DNA of 9,043 nucleotides, from the NCBI GenBank assembly GCA_946612185.1, contig CAMOEP010000069.1, positions 1 through 9,043 of the forward strand, read 5' to 3'. The notes under the pieces were generated by a model. That model had not been told where the DNA came from, made no database searches, and saw only the letters and a program-made list of their open reading frames with translations. Origin of the DNA: an uncultured Ruminococcus sp. (GTDB lineage Bacteria; Bacillota; Clostridia; Oscillospirales; Ruminococcaceae). Below are positions 1-6,355 of this stretch, in pieces (the first letter of the stretch is position 1; the number at the start of each line of letters is the position of its first letter). A program made the translations under genes and the position numbers.

Positions 1-12
1 CCTAAAATCCAT
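1..12 (-). CDS. possible first codons of a divergent gene
   Basis: An ATG on the - strand at 10-12 is preceded by a good Shine-Dalgarno-like AAGGAGA (32-38 region), but the spacing is about 16 nt, longer than usual. Only four codons lie inside the window, so nothing can be said about the product. A weak sigma-A-like pair on the same strand (TTGCAG at 178-183, TATATC at 156-161, 16 bp apart) could supply transcription. This is a hint of a divergent gene, not a supported gene. Confidence 0.2.
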
Positions 13-208
13 AGGTCGAAAATTTTTGTCTCCTTCTTTCCCGGCAGTCTCTTTGTCGTCCACATTTCTACGGCAGCCGGCAGTTTTCCTGTATGGCGGA
101 AAATGTATCATGGAAAGTAAATGCTATTGCTCTGTTCAGGCATCGGAAAAACTGTGATATATCCGCATGAAAAGAAACTGCAAAATTTTCGCCTTAGCAA
201 CAAAACAC
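13..208. other. intergenic region left of the carboxypeptidase gene
   Basis: No convincing gene is present here. CCGGCAG occurs twice (about 43-49 and 78-84), and the palindromic GCCGGC near 76-81 could pair with the first copy to give a hairpin in a leftward transcript. I recognise no riboswitch class. Short open frames on the + strand run into the carboxypeptidase in another frame and cross its promoter, so they are not genes. Confidence 0.4.
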
Positions 209-237
209 TTGAAATCGACCGGAATATTTGTTATAAT
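209..237 (+). promoter_or_regulatory. sigma-A promoter of the D-Ala-D-Ala carboxypeptidase gene
   Basis: The -35 box TTGAAA (209-214) and the -10 box TATAAT (232-237) are separated by exactly 17 bp. Transcription should begin near 244, giving a leader of about 28 nt before the ATG at 272. The leader contains a GGAGTGA ribosome binding site at about 255-261. Confidence 0.85.
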
Positions 238-271
238 AGTATTTGCAAACAGAATGGAGTGATTTTACATA

Positions 272-1333
272 ATGCTAAAACCAAGGATAAAAGCTGTAGC
301 GACTGCGATACCAGTCTGCGTGGCGGCAGCGGTAGTGGTATGTGCGCTGATGATGCCTACGGAGGATATGTCGGACGCAATGACCCATGAAGTTCCGGCT
401 GTCACCACCAAGGCTGCAGAGCAGGTGACGACGGCTGCGGCTGCGGAGACTACAGAACCTCCTGCCACGATAACAACTGCTGCTGAGATTGTCACTGAAC
501 CGGTCGCTGCTCCGACGATAGCGCATATCAGTTACCCTGAGTGCAACGGTGCAGCGATATATATTCCGGATTCAGGTGAACTGGTCTACTCTGACAATAT
601 CGAGGGTTCTACCGCTCCGGCGAGCCTTACTAAGCTGCTGACTGCATCGGTTGCGCTGCGGAATATCGACCCCGACACAGTTTATACCGTAGGAAGTGAG
701 CAATGGCTGGTATATGAGGGTTCGAGCCTGTGTTATATACTGCCTGGGCAGATGCTTACTCTCAGGTCGCTGGTGGACGGTATGCTCATGTCCTCCGGAA
801 ATGATGCGGCGTACACTATTGCAGTATCGGTTGCCAGGTCACTTGAACCGGACAGTGAGTTTTCTGATACGGAAGCGGTAAACTATTTCTGCGGACTGAT
901 GAACGATTTTGCGGCGGAGCTTGGCATGACTTCCAGCAATTTCGTAAACCCCGACGGCTGGGACGACCCTGCGCAGTATACTACAATATCCGACCTTATC
1001 AAGCTGGCGGACTATGCTTTTAATGTGCCGGAGATACGAAACGCCGCAGGTATCCATTATAAGGACGAGACTATCTGGTCAGGCGAAGTCCTTAACTGGA
1101 CGAACTCCAACTATCTCCTTGACCCTGACAGTATCTACTACTGCCCCGAAGCTATCGGCATAAAGACTGGCACGACCCTCAGTGCCGGAAATTGCCTTAT
1201 AGCTGCCTTTGACCACGGCGGAGAGGAGTTTTTCACTTTCGTGACTGGTTGTGTGACCGAAGAATCAAGGTATGAACTGACCCTTGATCTGTACGATGCG
1301 TACCTTGAATACAGGGCAGAGAATGGCAGATGA
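272..1333 (+). CDS. serine-type D-alanyl-D-alanine carboxypeptidase (peptidase S11)
   Basis: This 353-residue penicillin-binding protein of the S11 family should remove the terminal D-Ala from peptidoglycan pentapeptides outside the membrane. All three active-site motifs are visible: SxxK at Ser118-Lys121 (SLTK), SxN at Ser175-Asn177 (SGN), and KTG at 298-300. The segment NFVNPDGWDDP (223-233) followed by QYTTIS (235-240) is the usual family block. Residues 8-28 are a hydrophobic signal peptide or anchor after a positive N-terminus. Residues about 40-82 form a low-complexity Thr/Ala/Glu/Pro linker that would hold the catalytic domain away from the membrane. The protein stops soon after the catalytic domain, without the C-terminal PBP5 domain and amphipathic anchor of the DacA type. 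The start is chosen from GGAGTGA 10 nt upstream. It is transcribed separately from glmS, which has its own promoter. Confidence 0.93.
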   Translation: MLKPRIKAVATAIPVCVAAAVVVCALMMPTEDMSDAMTHEVPAVTTKAAEQVTTAAAAETTEPPATITTAAEIVTEPVAAPTIAHISYPECNGAAIYIPDSGELVYSDNIEGSTAPASLTKLLTASVALRNIDPDTVYTVGSEQWLVYEGSSLCYILPGQMLTLRSLVDGMLMSSGNDAAYTIAVSVARSLEPDSEFSDTEAVNYFCGLMNDFAAELGMTSSNFVNPDGWDDPAQYTTISDLIKLADYAFNVPEIRNAAGIHYKDETIWSGEVLNWTNSNYLLDPDSIYYCPEAIGIKTGTTLSAGNCLIAAFDHGGEEFFTFVTGCVTEESRYELTLDLYDAYLEYRAENGR

Positions 1334-1355
1334 TTGTAAATAATTTGAAAATAGC

Positions 1356-1385
1356 TTGACAAAAACAGTGGAAAAGGTATATAAT
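1356..1385 (+). promoter_or_regulatory. sigma-A promoter of glmS
   Basis: A perfect -35 box TTGACA (1356-1361) is followed after 18 bp by TATAAT (1380-1385). An overlapping TATATA at 1378-1383 would give 16 bp spacing. It lies 22 nt after the carboxypeptidase stop codon. No terminator hairpin is seen between the two genes, so some read-through into glmS is possible. Confidence 0.85.
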
Positions 1386-1401
1386 ATATATATTATGTAT
1401 A

Positions 1402-1419
1402 GCCGGGATCTTGTCCGGC
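1402..1419 (+). promoter_or_regulatory. small hairpin in the glmS leader
   Basis: GCCGG (1402-1406) and CCGGC (1415-1419) can form a 5-bp GC-rich stem, with a further G-T pair inside, around a loop of about 6 nt. The hairpin ends 5 nt before the AGGAGGT ribosome binding site. With no T-run after it, it is not a terminator. It might stabilise the 5' end of the mRNA or affect initiation; this role is inference. Confidence 0.4.
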
Positions 1420-1424
1420 ACTTC

Positions 1425-1431
1425 AGGAGGT
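1425..1431 (+). promoter_or_regulatory. ribosome binding site that fixes the glmS start
   Basis: AGGAGGT stands 9 nt before the ATG at 1441. The same frame is open from an ATG at 1411, but that start would lie upstream of this site and would bury the catalytic cysteine inside the chain. Confidence 0.9.
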
Positions 1432-1440
1432 AACAATATT

Positions 1441-3279
1441 ATGTGTGGAATTGTTGGCTTTACAGGAACTCATCAGGCAGCTCCTATACTGCTTGACGGT
1501 CTTTCAAAGCTTGAATACAGAGGATACGACTCCGCCGGCATCGCTGTCCGTGACGGAGATAAAGAACCTGAGATAGTTAAGGCTAAGGGCAAGCTGGAGG
1601 AACTCCAGAAAATGACCAATAACGGCGAGGCTGTCAAGGGAAACTGCGGTATCGGTCATACCCGTTGGGCTACTCACGGTGAACCCTCTACCCTTAATGC
1701 TCACCCCCATGCAAGCGATGACGAGAACGTTGTTGCTGTTCATAACGGTATCATCGAGAATTACCAGGAACTCAAAGAGAAGCTTTCCAAGAGCGGCTAT
1801 GTTTTCCATTCTCAGACTGATACTGAGGTAGCTGTTAAACTTATTGACTACTATTATAAAAAGTATAACCTTGGCCCTGTAGACTCTATCGCCCGTGCTA
1901 TGATAAGAATTCGTGGTTCATATGCTCTGTGCGTAATGTTCAGGGACTACCCCGGCGAGATCTATACCGCCCGTAAGGACAGCCCTATGATAATCGGCGT
2001 TACAGGCGGCGAAACTTACGTCGCATCTGACGTTCCGGCTATCCTCAAGTACACAAGAAACGTTTACTACATCGGCAACAGCGAGATCGCAAGACTTACT
2101 GGCGGCAATGTTACATTCTACAATATCGACCGTGAGGAGATCCAGAAGGATCTGGTGGAGATAAAGTGGGACGCTGAGGCTGCTGAAAAGGGCGGCTACG
2201 AGCATTTCATGCTCAAGGAGATACACGAACAGCCCAAGGTCGTTCGTGATACTATCAATTCTATCGTCAAGGACGGCAGGATAGATTTCAGCGGAATCGG
2301 CCTTACTGACGAGGAAATGAAGAAGATAAGCCAGATATACATCGTTGCCTGCGGAAGTGCTTACCACGTTGGTATGGCTGCGCAGTACGTTATCGAGGAC
2401 TTCACAACTATCCCGGTAAGAGTTGAACTGGCTTCTGAATTCAGATACAGAAAAATGACACTGGTCAAGGACAGTCTGGTAATTATCATCAGCCAGTCCG
2501 GTGAGACTGCTGACTCACTTGCAGCGCTCCGTTCCGCTAAGGAAGCCGGTATCAAGACTCTTGGAATCGTTAACGTTGTTGGTTCTTCCATTGCTCGTGA
2601 AGCTGATAACGTATTCTATACACTTGCAGGCCCGGAGATCTCCGTCGCTACAACTAAGGCTTACAGCACTCAGCTTATCGCAGGCTATCTGCTGGCTATG
2701 GGCTTTGCAGTCGCAAGAGGCGAGATGTCCGAGGAGAAGTGCGCAGAACTTATCACTGAGCTGAACACTATCCCTGATAAGATAGAGAAGATTCTCGAAG
2801 ACAAGGAGCGTATCCAGTGGTTTGCAAATAAGCTGGCTAACTCCAGGGACGCTTTCTTCATCGGACGTGGCATAGACTATGCTATCGGTCTTGAAGGAAG
2901 CCTGAAAATGAAGGAGATAAGCTATATTCACTCCGAAGCATACGCTGCCGGTGAACTGAAGCACGGCCCTATCAGCCTTATCGAGGACGGCATATTCGTT
3001 ATCAGCGTACTCACTCAGCCTGACCTTTATGAAAAGACCGTAAGCAATATGGTCGAGGTCAAGAGCCGTGGCGCATCGCTCATGGGTCTGACCACTTACG
3101 GCAATTACAGCATCGAGGATACCGCTGACTTTACAGTATATATCCCCCAGACTGACCCCCACTTTGCAGGAAGTCTGTCCGTTATACCTCTCCAGCTTCT
3201 GGGCTACTATGTATCAGTTGCAAAGGGATTTGACGTTGACAAGCCGAGAAACCTTGCAAAGAGCGTAACAGTAGAATAA
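1441..3279 (+). CDS. glmS: glutamine--fructose-6-phosphate aminotransferase (isomerizing)
   Basis: This 612-residue cytosolic enzyme converts fructose-6-phosphate and glutamine to glucosamine-6-phosphate, the first committed step to UDP-GlcNAc and so to peptidoglycan. The N-terminal class II glutaminase domain (about 1-220) starts MCGIVGF, whose Cys2 becomes the N-terminal nucleophile after methionine removal. It also carries YRGYDSAGIA (26-35), GHTRWATHG (72-80) and HNGIIEN (101-107). Two SIS sugar-isomerase domains follow, with SQSGETADS at 351-359 in the first and EISYIHSEAYAAGELKHGP at 492-510 in the second. The C-terminus KPRNLAKSVTVE (601-612) is the conserved tail that reaches the active site. 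Length is normal for the family (about 600-610). The start at 1441 is required by the catalytic cysteine and by AGGAGGT at 1425-1431. The mRNA has no room for a glmS ribozyme. Confidence 0.98.
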   Translation: MCGIVGFTGTHQAAPILLDGLSKLEYRGYDSAGIAVRDGDKEPEIVKAKGKLEELQKMTNNGEAVKGNCGIGHTRWATHGEPSTLNAHPHASDDENVVAVHNGIIENYQELKEKLSKSGYVFHSQTDTEVAVKLIDYYYKKYNLGPVDSIARAMIRIRGSYALCVMFRDYPGEIYTARKDSPMIIGVTGGETYVASDVPAILKYTRNVYYIGNSEIARLTGGNVTFYNIDREEIQKDLVEIKWDAEAAEKGGYEHFMLKEIHEQPKVVRDTINSIVKDGRIDFSGIGLTDEEMKKISQIYIVACGSAYHVGMAAQYVIEDFTTIPVRVELASEFRYRKMTLVKDSLVIIISQSGETADSLAALRSAKEAGIKTLGIVNVVGSSIAREADNVFYTLAGPEISVATTKAYSTQLIAGYLLAMGFAVARGEMSEEKCAELITELNTIPDKIEKILEDKERIQWFANKLANSRDAFFIGRGIDYAIGLEGSLKMKEISYIHSEAYAAGELKHGPISLIEDGIFVISVLTQPDLYEKTVSNMVEVKSRGASLMGLTTYGNYSIEDTADFTVYIPQTDPHFAGSLSVIPLQLLGYYVSVAKGFDVDKPRNLAKSVTVE

Positions 3280-3290
3280 GAAAAGTTCTC

Positions 3291-3364
3291 ATGAAACGGT
3301 GTTTTTGCCGCCATAGTACCATGCATGATATGGCATAGCGGCGAAGGAAGCACCGTTTCTTCAT
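3291..3364. repeat. imperfect inverted repeat between glmS and the methyltransferase gene
   Basis: The outer stem pairs GAAACGGTG (3293-3301) with CACCGTTTC (3351-3359), extended by ATGAA/TTCAT with a small bulge. Inner stems pair GCCGC (3307-3311) with GCGGC (3338-3342), and alternatively CCATA (3311-3315) with TATGG (3329-3333). The tip holds the palindrome CATGCATG. The whole can fold as one 74-nt hairpin on either strand. No strong T-run follows it, so it is a poor intrinsic terminator. It could be an mRNA 3'-end stabiliser, a weak terminator for glmS, or a small dispersed palindromic repeat. CATAAT at 3362-3367 resembles a -10 box for the next gene, but no matching -35 box is seen. Confidence 0.6.
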
Positions 3365-3415
3365 AATAAAGCTGTCAGACTGGAACATCTTTCCGGACAG
3401 GAGGTACATTTATTT

Positions 3416-4057
3416 ATGAGCGAAGAAAGACGATCTATCACGGAACAGGGCAACCCCCGCAAACCCCAGGGCAGCGCCGGAAAAGAAATGCTTATGGGTA
3501 TGAATGAGCATCATGGACCAGTTACTGCATGGGGAATCGACCATTTCAGTTTCTCCGGCAGCGAACGTGTCCTGGACATCGGCTGCGGCGGAGGTGCAGC
3601 ACTCAGACGAATGGCGGAAAAAGTGCCTTCCGGTCATCTTACAGGCGTGGACTACTCGAAAGTCTCCATTGCACTTACCAGCGAATGTAATGCTGACCTT
3701 ATCAGCCAGGGCAGGCTGAACGTGGTTCAGGGTATCGTTTCGGCGCTTCCCTTTGAGGATAACAGTTTCGACCGCATTATCACCGTGGAAAGCTTCTACT
3801 TCTGGGAGAACCCGGAAAGTGACCTGCGTGAGGTGCTGAGAGTGCTTGACAAGGGCGGCACGTTCCTCATTGTGGCGGACATTCACGGCGATGCGGAACT
3901 TGACGATGTAAGCATTGAAAATATCCTGAAATACAGCCTTTTTAACCCCACTCTCGACCAGTACCGACAGCTTCTTGAAGGAGCAGGTTTCACCAATGTA
4001 CAGGTACACACTCAGCCGGGAACAACGTGGGTATGCGCTGAGGGACATAAGGCATGA
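3416..4057 (+). CDS. class I SAM-dependent methyltransferase (Methyltransf_11-like)
   Basis: This 213-residue soluble protein has a Rossmann-type methyltransferase fold. Motif I is VLDIGCGGG (52-60), the SAM-binding glycine loop. Asp79 in GVDYS (77-81) is the acidic residue expected to hold the SAM ribose. ALPFEDNSFD (110-119) and VLDKGGTFLI (143-152) match the later family motifs. The substrate cannot be told; UbiE-like small-molecule methyltransferases share this layout. AGGAGGT at 3399-3405 supports the ATG at 3416. The stop codon overlaps the start of the next gene (ATGA at 4054-4057), so the two are translationally coupled. A role for the methyltransferase connected with that membrane protein is inferred from this overlap only. 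Confidence 0.88.
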   Translation: MSEERRSITEQGNPRKPQGSAGKEMLMGMNEHHGPVTAWGIDHFSFSGSERVLDIGCGGGAALRRMAEKVPSGHLTGVDYSKVSIALTSECNADLISQGRLNVVQGIVSALPFEDNSFDRIITVESFYFWENPESDLREVLRVLDKGGTFLIVADIHGDAELDDVSIENILKYSLFNPTLDQYRQLLEGAGFTNVQVHTQPGTTWVCAEGHKA

Positions 4058-4995
4058 ACGGCAAGGTGAAAATGGTTTGCCGGGGAATTATCAGCGCAGG
4101 TGTACTTATGCTGCTGGCGAGTCTGGTTTACTACCTTACCCGCTGGAACGACCTGCCGGATAATCCGGGAATCCATTTCGACGGCAATGGCAATTTTGAC
4201 GTATACGCATCAAAGTTCTACGGCTTTTACCCCCATGTTATCGGCGGACTTATTGCGGCTATTCTGGCAGCAGCAGTTCATTTGGAAGGTAAGGTAAATG
4301 TGGGGCTGAAAATTACGGAGAAAGGCGACAGGCTTTTCCGGGCTGAGGTAGGCGTGACCATGAGCCTTATTTCGCTTATCGTGTCAGCATTTTTCACCAA
4401 CTGGTCGCTGAGTGTTTCACGGCAGACTCCGCTTAATAGGAGCGTATTGAGCATCATTTGCTACGGGATAATGATCGTTTTGCTGAGCGGCTTGACAGCA
4501 CAGGTAATCACCTGCAAGAAGTATTCCGTTAAAGAGAAAAAGGAAAATGATCCGTTGCTAAAGCGCCGTTTGTCGAGCATTATCATTTGGCTGATGACGG
4601 CTGCTTCGATATTTGTGCTGCTGGTTACATGGAGCAGACATCCGAGCGTAACGGACGAGCAGTTTTACTATGAGCATTTCGGCTATGCCTGGTTCGAGCA
4701 GCCTGGCATTTTTGTCCACCGGAATTACCTGCTCATTCCCCACGCACTGATGATAATTTATTCAGCGGTAATGGAAGTTCTGACCGTCCGCATTGTTAAG
4801 AAAAATGACAAGCCACTCCTGGACATGATAAGCGACCTGAAAACCATATCAGCATTTATGATTTTTGCTTTGCTGATTAATATTGACAGCGATATTATTC
4901 CAGGTCTGGAATTCTTTCTGATCTGTGCAGCGTTCATTTGCGTGATTCTGGTAAAGTTCGCAATTGCCCGGAGGAAAGAGAAAGCCGTAGAGTAG
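4054..4995 (+). CDS. polytopic membrane protein with DUF1648-like N-terminus
   Basis: This 313-residue protein has about eight hydrophobic segments, near residues 8-29, 57-76, 97-115, 130-152, 172-193, 224-246, 262-277 and 284-303, so it should sit in the cytoplasmic membrane. The stretch DLPDNPGIHFDGNGNFDVYA (33-52), right after the first segment, resembles the DUF1648 signature (LPD, then IxxHF, then GxxD) also found at the N-terminus of SdpI-type immunity and regulator proteins. I do not see the typical SdpI second domain, and the biochemical function is unknown. Charged loops lie at 154-173 and 248-263. The start shares ATGA with the methyltransferase stop. An in-frame ATG at 4072 is an alternative but has no better ribosome binding site. 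A terminator follows at 5014-5048. Confidence 0.8.
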   Translation: MNGKVKMVCRGIISAGVLMLLASLVYYLTRWNDLPDNPGIHFDGNGNFDVYASKFYGFYPHVIGGLIAAILAAAVHLEGKVNVGLKITEKGDRLFRAEVGVTMSLISLIVSAFFTNWSLSVSRQTPLNRSVLSIICYGIMIVLLSGLTAQVITCKKYSVKEKKENDPLLKRRLSSIIIWLMTAASIFVLLVTWSRHPSVTDEQFYYEHFGYAWFEQPGIFVHRNYLLIPHALMIIYSAVMEVLTVRIVKKNDKPLLDMISDLKTISAFMIFALLINIDSDIIPGLEFFLICAAFICVILVKFAIARRKEKAVE

Positions 4996-5009
4996 ATTAT
5001 TTCCTATAC

Positions 5010-5048
5010 AAAAAGCCATTCTTCATTTCTGGAGAATGGCTCTTTTTT
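5010..5048. terminator. bidirectional rho-independent terminator between convergent genes
   Basis: AGCCATTCT (5014-5022) pairs perfectly with AGAATGGCT (5033-5041) around a 10-nt loop. On the + strand it is followed by TTTTTT at 5043-5048. On the - strand the A-run 5010-5014 gives TTTTT. It can therefore end both the membrane-protein transcript and the YolD operon. The stop codon of the YolD-like gene (5047-5049) overlaps the + strand T-run. Confidence 0.9.
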
Positions 5049-5451
5049 ATTCCGTGAAAACCAGCTTTGCCATGTCCGCCAAAGCAATTCTGTCGCCGTC
5101 GGTGAAAACCAGTTCTCCGGAATAACTGTCGAAAATGCGTACCGTACCAACTTTATCCACATAAGCGCCGCCGGACTTTCTCTCGTCAGGCACGAAATGG
5201 GTCACCCGGACTTCCGGCTGCTGGTTGAGATTGTCGATAAGGCGGTTAAGGCTGCTGTTAAGTTCGTCAGCCTGGTCTTCGGTCAGTTCATAGCGGCTGT
5301 CCACAAGTCTTGCAGTTTCGTCAACAGCGTCGCCATATCCCACAAGTGCCGCAAACGGCGAGAACTGTGCAGCCCTGTCAAAACTGGACATAGGCGGAAA
5401 TTCGTCGTATTGCGGACGTGTCAGGTGTTTGATATCATCATAATTATCCAT
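5047..5451 (-). CDS. YolD-like protein
   Basis: This is a 134-residue protein when started at the ATG at 5449-5451. The block MSSFDRAAQFSPFAALVGYG (21-40), continuing DAVDETAR (41-48), is the YolD-like family signature (DRAxQFxPFAAL). The rest is charged and ends in a probable beta-rich region (about 82-134). YolD-like proteins occur beside Y-family polymerases in Firmicutes, for example with UvrX in the SPbeta prophage of Bacillus subtilis. A role in regulating or assisting translesion synthesis is suspected but not settled. An upstream in-frame ATG at 5505 would overlap the previous gene by about 50 nt and is less likely. The chosen start follows that gene's stop by 2 nt and has AAGGGG 12 nt upstream. 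It is the last gene of the operon. Confidence 0.88.
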   Translation of the reverse strand: MDNYDDIKHLTRPQYDEFPPMSSFDRAAQFSPFAALVGYGDAVDETARLVDSRYELTEDQADELNSSLNRLIDNLNQQPEVRVTHFVPDERKSGGAYVDKVGTVRIFDSYSGELVFTDGDRIALADMAKLVFTE

Positions 5452-5453
5452 AG

Positions 5454-5840
5454 TCAGATCAGTCCCCTTAAAAGTTCTCTCATTCTTGAAGATATGCGCC
5501 AGCAATCACCGATAGGCTGACCCACCGCCGACCAGTACACGATAACACTGTATAGTTCGTCTTTCAGAAGGATCTGCCGGGTTTCGAGCCATAGCCTGTC
5601 TATATATTCCGTGTCACTGGTGTACTCAAGCATATCCTCAAGCCCCTGCACTATCATGTTGCACAGCAGTTCCTTGTCAGACCATCTGCCGGACTCCATT
5701 TCTTCGGAATACTTCTGATAAAACCTGATATAATCCTCAGTCCTGGTGTAATCACCTGCGCAGAACTCCCAGTCCTGGTCATTATTTTCGGGCGGTCTTA
5801 CGCCGCACTCCTGATTTAATCTTGTAACAAGATCGAACAT
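5454..5840 (-). CDS. unrecognised 128-aa protein in the Y-polymerase operon
   Basis: I do not recognise a family. The 128-residue protein is acidic in its first two thirds, with no signal peptide or membrane segment, so it is probably cytosolic. It contains several tryptophans (24, 53, 84, 103, 114) and looks mainly helical from about 35 to 100. No metal-binding or catalytic motif is evident. The ATG at 5838-5840 has GAGGTGG a few nt upstream, and that site includes the stop codon of the preceding gene (TGA at 5850-5852), which suggests translational coupling. It ends 2 nt before the YolD-like start. Its fixed position between the polymerase and YolD genes suggests a role with them; that is inference. 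Confidence 0.8.
   Translation of the reverse strand: MFDLVTRLNQECGVRPPENNDQDWEFCAGDYTRTEDYIRFYQKYSEEMESGRWSDKELLCNMIVQGLEDMLEYTSDTEYIDRLWLETRQILLKDELYSVIVYWSAVGQPIGDCWRISSRMRELLRGLI
5464..5469 (-). promoter_or_regulatory. ribosome binding site for the YolD-like gene
   Basis: AAGGGG on the - strand lies inside the 3' end of the upstream 128-aa gene, 12 nt before the ATG at 5451. The spacing is slightly long. It favours the 134-residue start over the longer frame beginning at 5505. Confidence 0.55.
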
Positions 5841-5844
5841 GATG

Positions 5845-5852
5845 CCACCTCA
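5845..5852 (-). promoter_or_regulatory. stop codon fused with ribosome binding site (128-aa gene)
   Basis: On the - strand TGAGGTGG contains both the TGA that ends the 164-aa gene and the purine-rich site for the 128-aa gene, 4 nt before its ATG. Ribosomes finishing the first gene would sit on the initiation site of the next. Confidence 0.7.
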
Positions 5853-6344
5853 TTTCCTGTACTTATCGCCGCAGTATCGCAGATAAGCCATGTCCTCGAA
5901 CAGCTTGTCGGCATTTTTCCGGCAGAACATTTTTGTGCGGTACTTTTCTTTTCCTGCGCTGAGAAAATTGATAGTTGTACGGATGTAGTACCACTCGCCG
6001 TCGAAGGTCACAGCCCGTTCGTTGTAGACTATTCTGCCGTATTCGCCGGGACTGAGGGTAATTACCGGCTTGAAGTGCTGGTGTGCGGGGCGGTCGGTGT
6101 AGTGGATATGGTAGAAGTCACCGGATTTTGCCACGAATACCCTGTATGTGACACTGAAACGCTCCTCAGCCGGAAATGCTTTTGGTTTGCGGAAGCGGTC
6201 ATCGTGGAGGAAGTACTCCGCACCGGTAAGATTTGCCGGCGTGTTCTGAAGCGGCGCAAATCGGACGGAATTGATCCTGCGCATCGTTTCCCCGGAGCGC
6301 TTTGATTTGTCGTATTGCATGGTAATTATCTGAATGAACAGCAT
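5850..6344 (-). CDS. unrecognised 164-aa protein in the Y-polymerase operon
   Basis: I do not recognise a family. The protein is basic (many Lys/Arg) with no membrane segment. From about residue 60 it shows alternating hydrophobic and aromatic residues, such as SVTYRVFVAKSGDFYHIHY (64-82) and DGEWYYIRTTINFL (115-128), suggesting a small beta-rich domain. The C-terminal 25 residues are Lys/Tyr-rich. The ATG at 6342-6344 is supported by AGGTGA just upstream, overlapping the polymerase stop. Internal ATGs at residues 9 and 21 are alternatives; the one at 6284 has GGGGA 4-5 nt upstream. It follows the polymerase gene by 8 nt. The basic charge would suit nucleic-acid contact, but nothing in the sequence proves it. 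Confidence 0.78.
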   Translation of the reverse strand: MLFIQIITMQYDKSKRSGETMRRINSVRFAPLQNTPANLTGAEYFLHDDRFRKPKAFPAEERFSVTYRVFVAKSGDFYHIHYTDRPAHQHFKPVITLSPGEYGRIVYNERAVTFDGEWYYIRTTINFLSAGKEKYRTKMFCRKNADKLFEDMAYLRYCGDKYRK

Positions 6345-6347
6345 ACG

Positions 6348-6355
6348 TCACCTCA
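6348..6355 (-). promoter_or_regulatory. stop codon fused with ribosome binding site (164-aa gene)
   Basis: On the - strand TGAGGTGA contains the polymerase stop TGA (6353-6355) and the ribosome binding site AGGTGA for the 164-aa gene, about 4 nt before its ATG. It is almost the same sequence as at the next junction (5845-5852). Confidence 0.7.

Noticed and set aside
121..390. 89-codon open frame on the + strand ahead of the carboxypeptidase
   Set aside because: It crosses the promoter and overlaps the carboxypeptidase in another frame, with no ribosome binding site and no recognisable protein pattern.
1411..1440. Ten-codon N-terminal extension of glmS
   Set aside because: It would place the catalytic cysteine internally and starts upstream of the AGGAGGT site.
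2515..3162. 215-codon open frame on the - strand inside glmS
   Set aside because: It is a shadow of the conserved second half of glmS and has no recognisable domain.
3410..4048. 212-codon open frame on the - strand opposite the methyltransferase
   Set aside because: It mirrors the methyltransferase gene almost exactly; the + strand frame has all SAM-binding motifs and a strong ribosome binding site.
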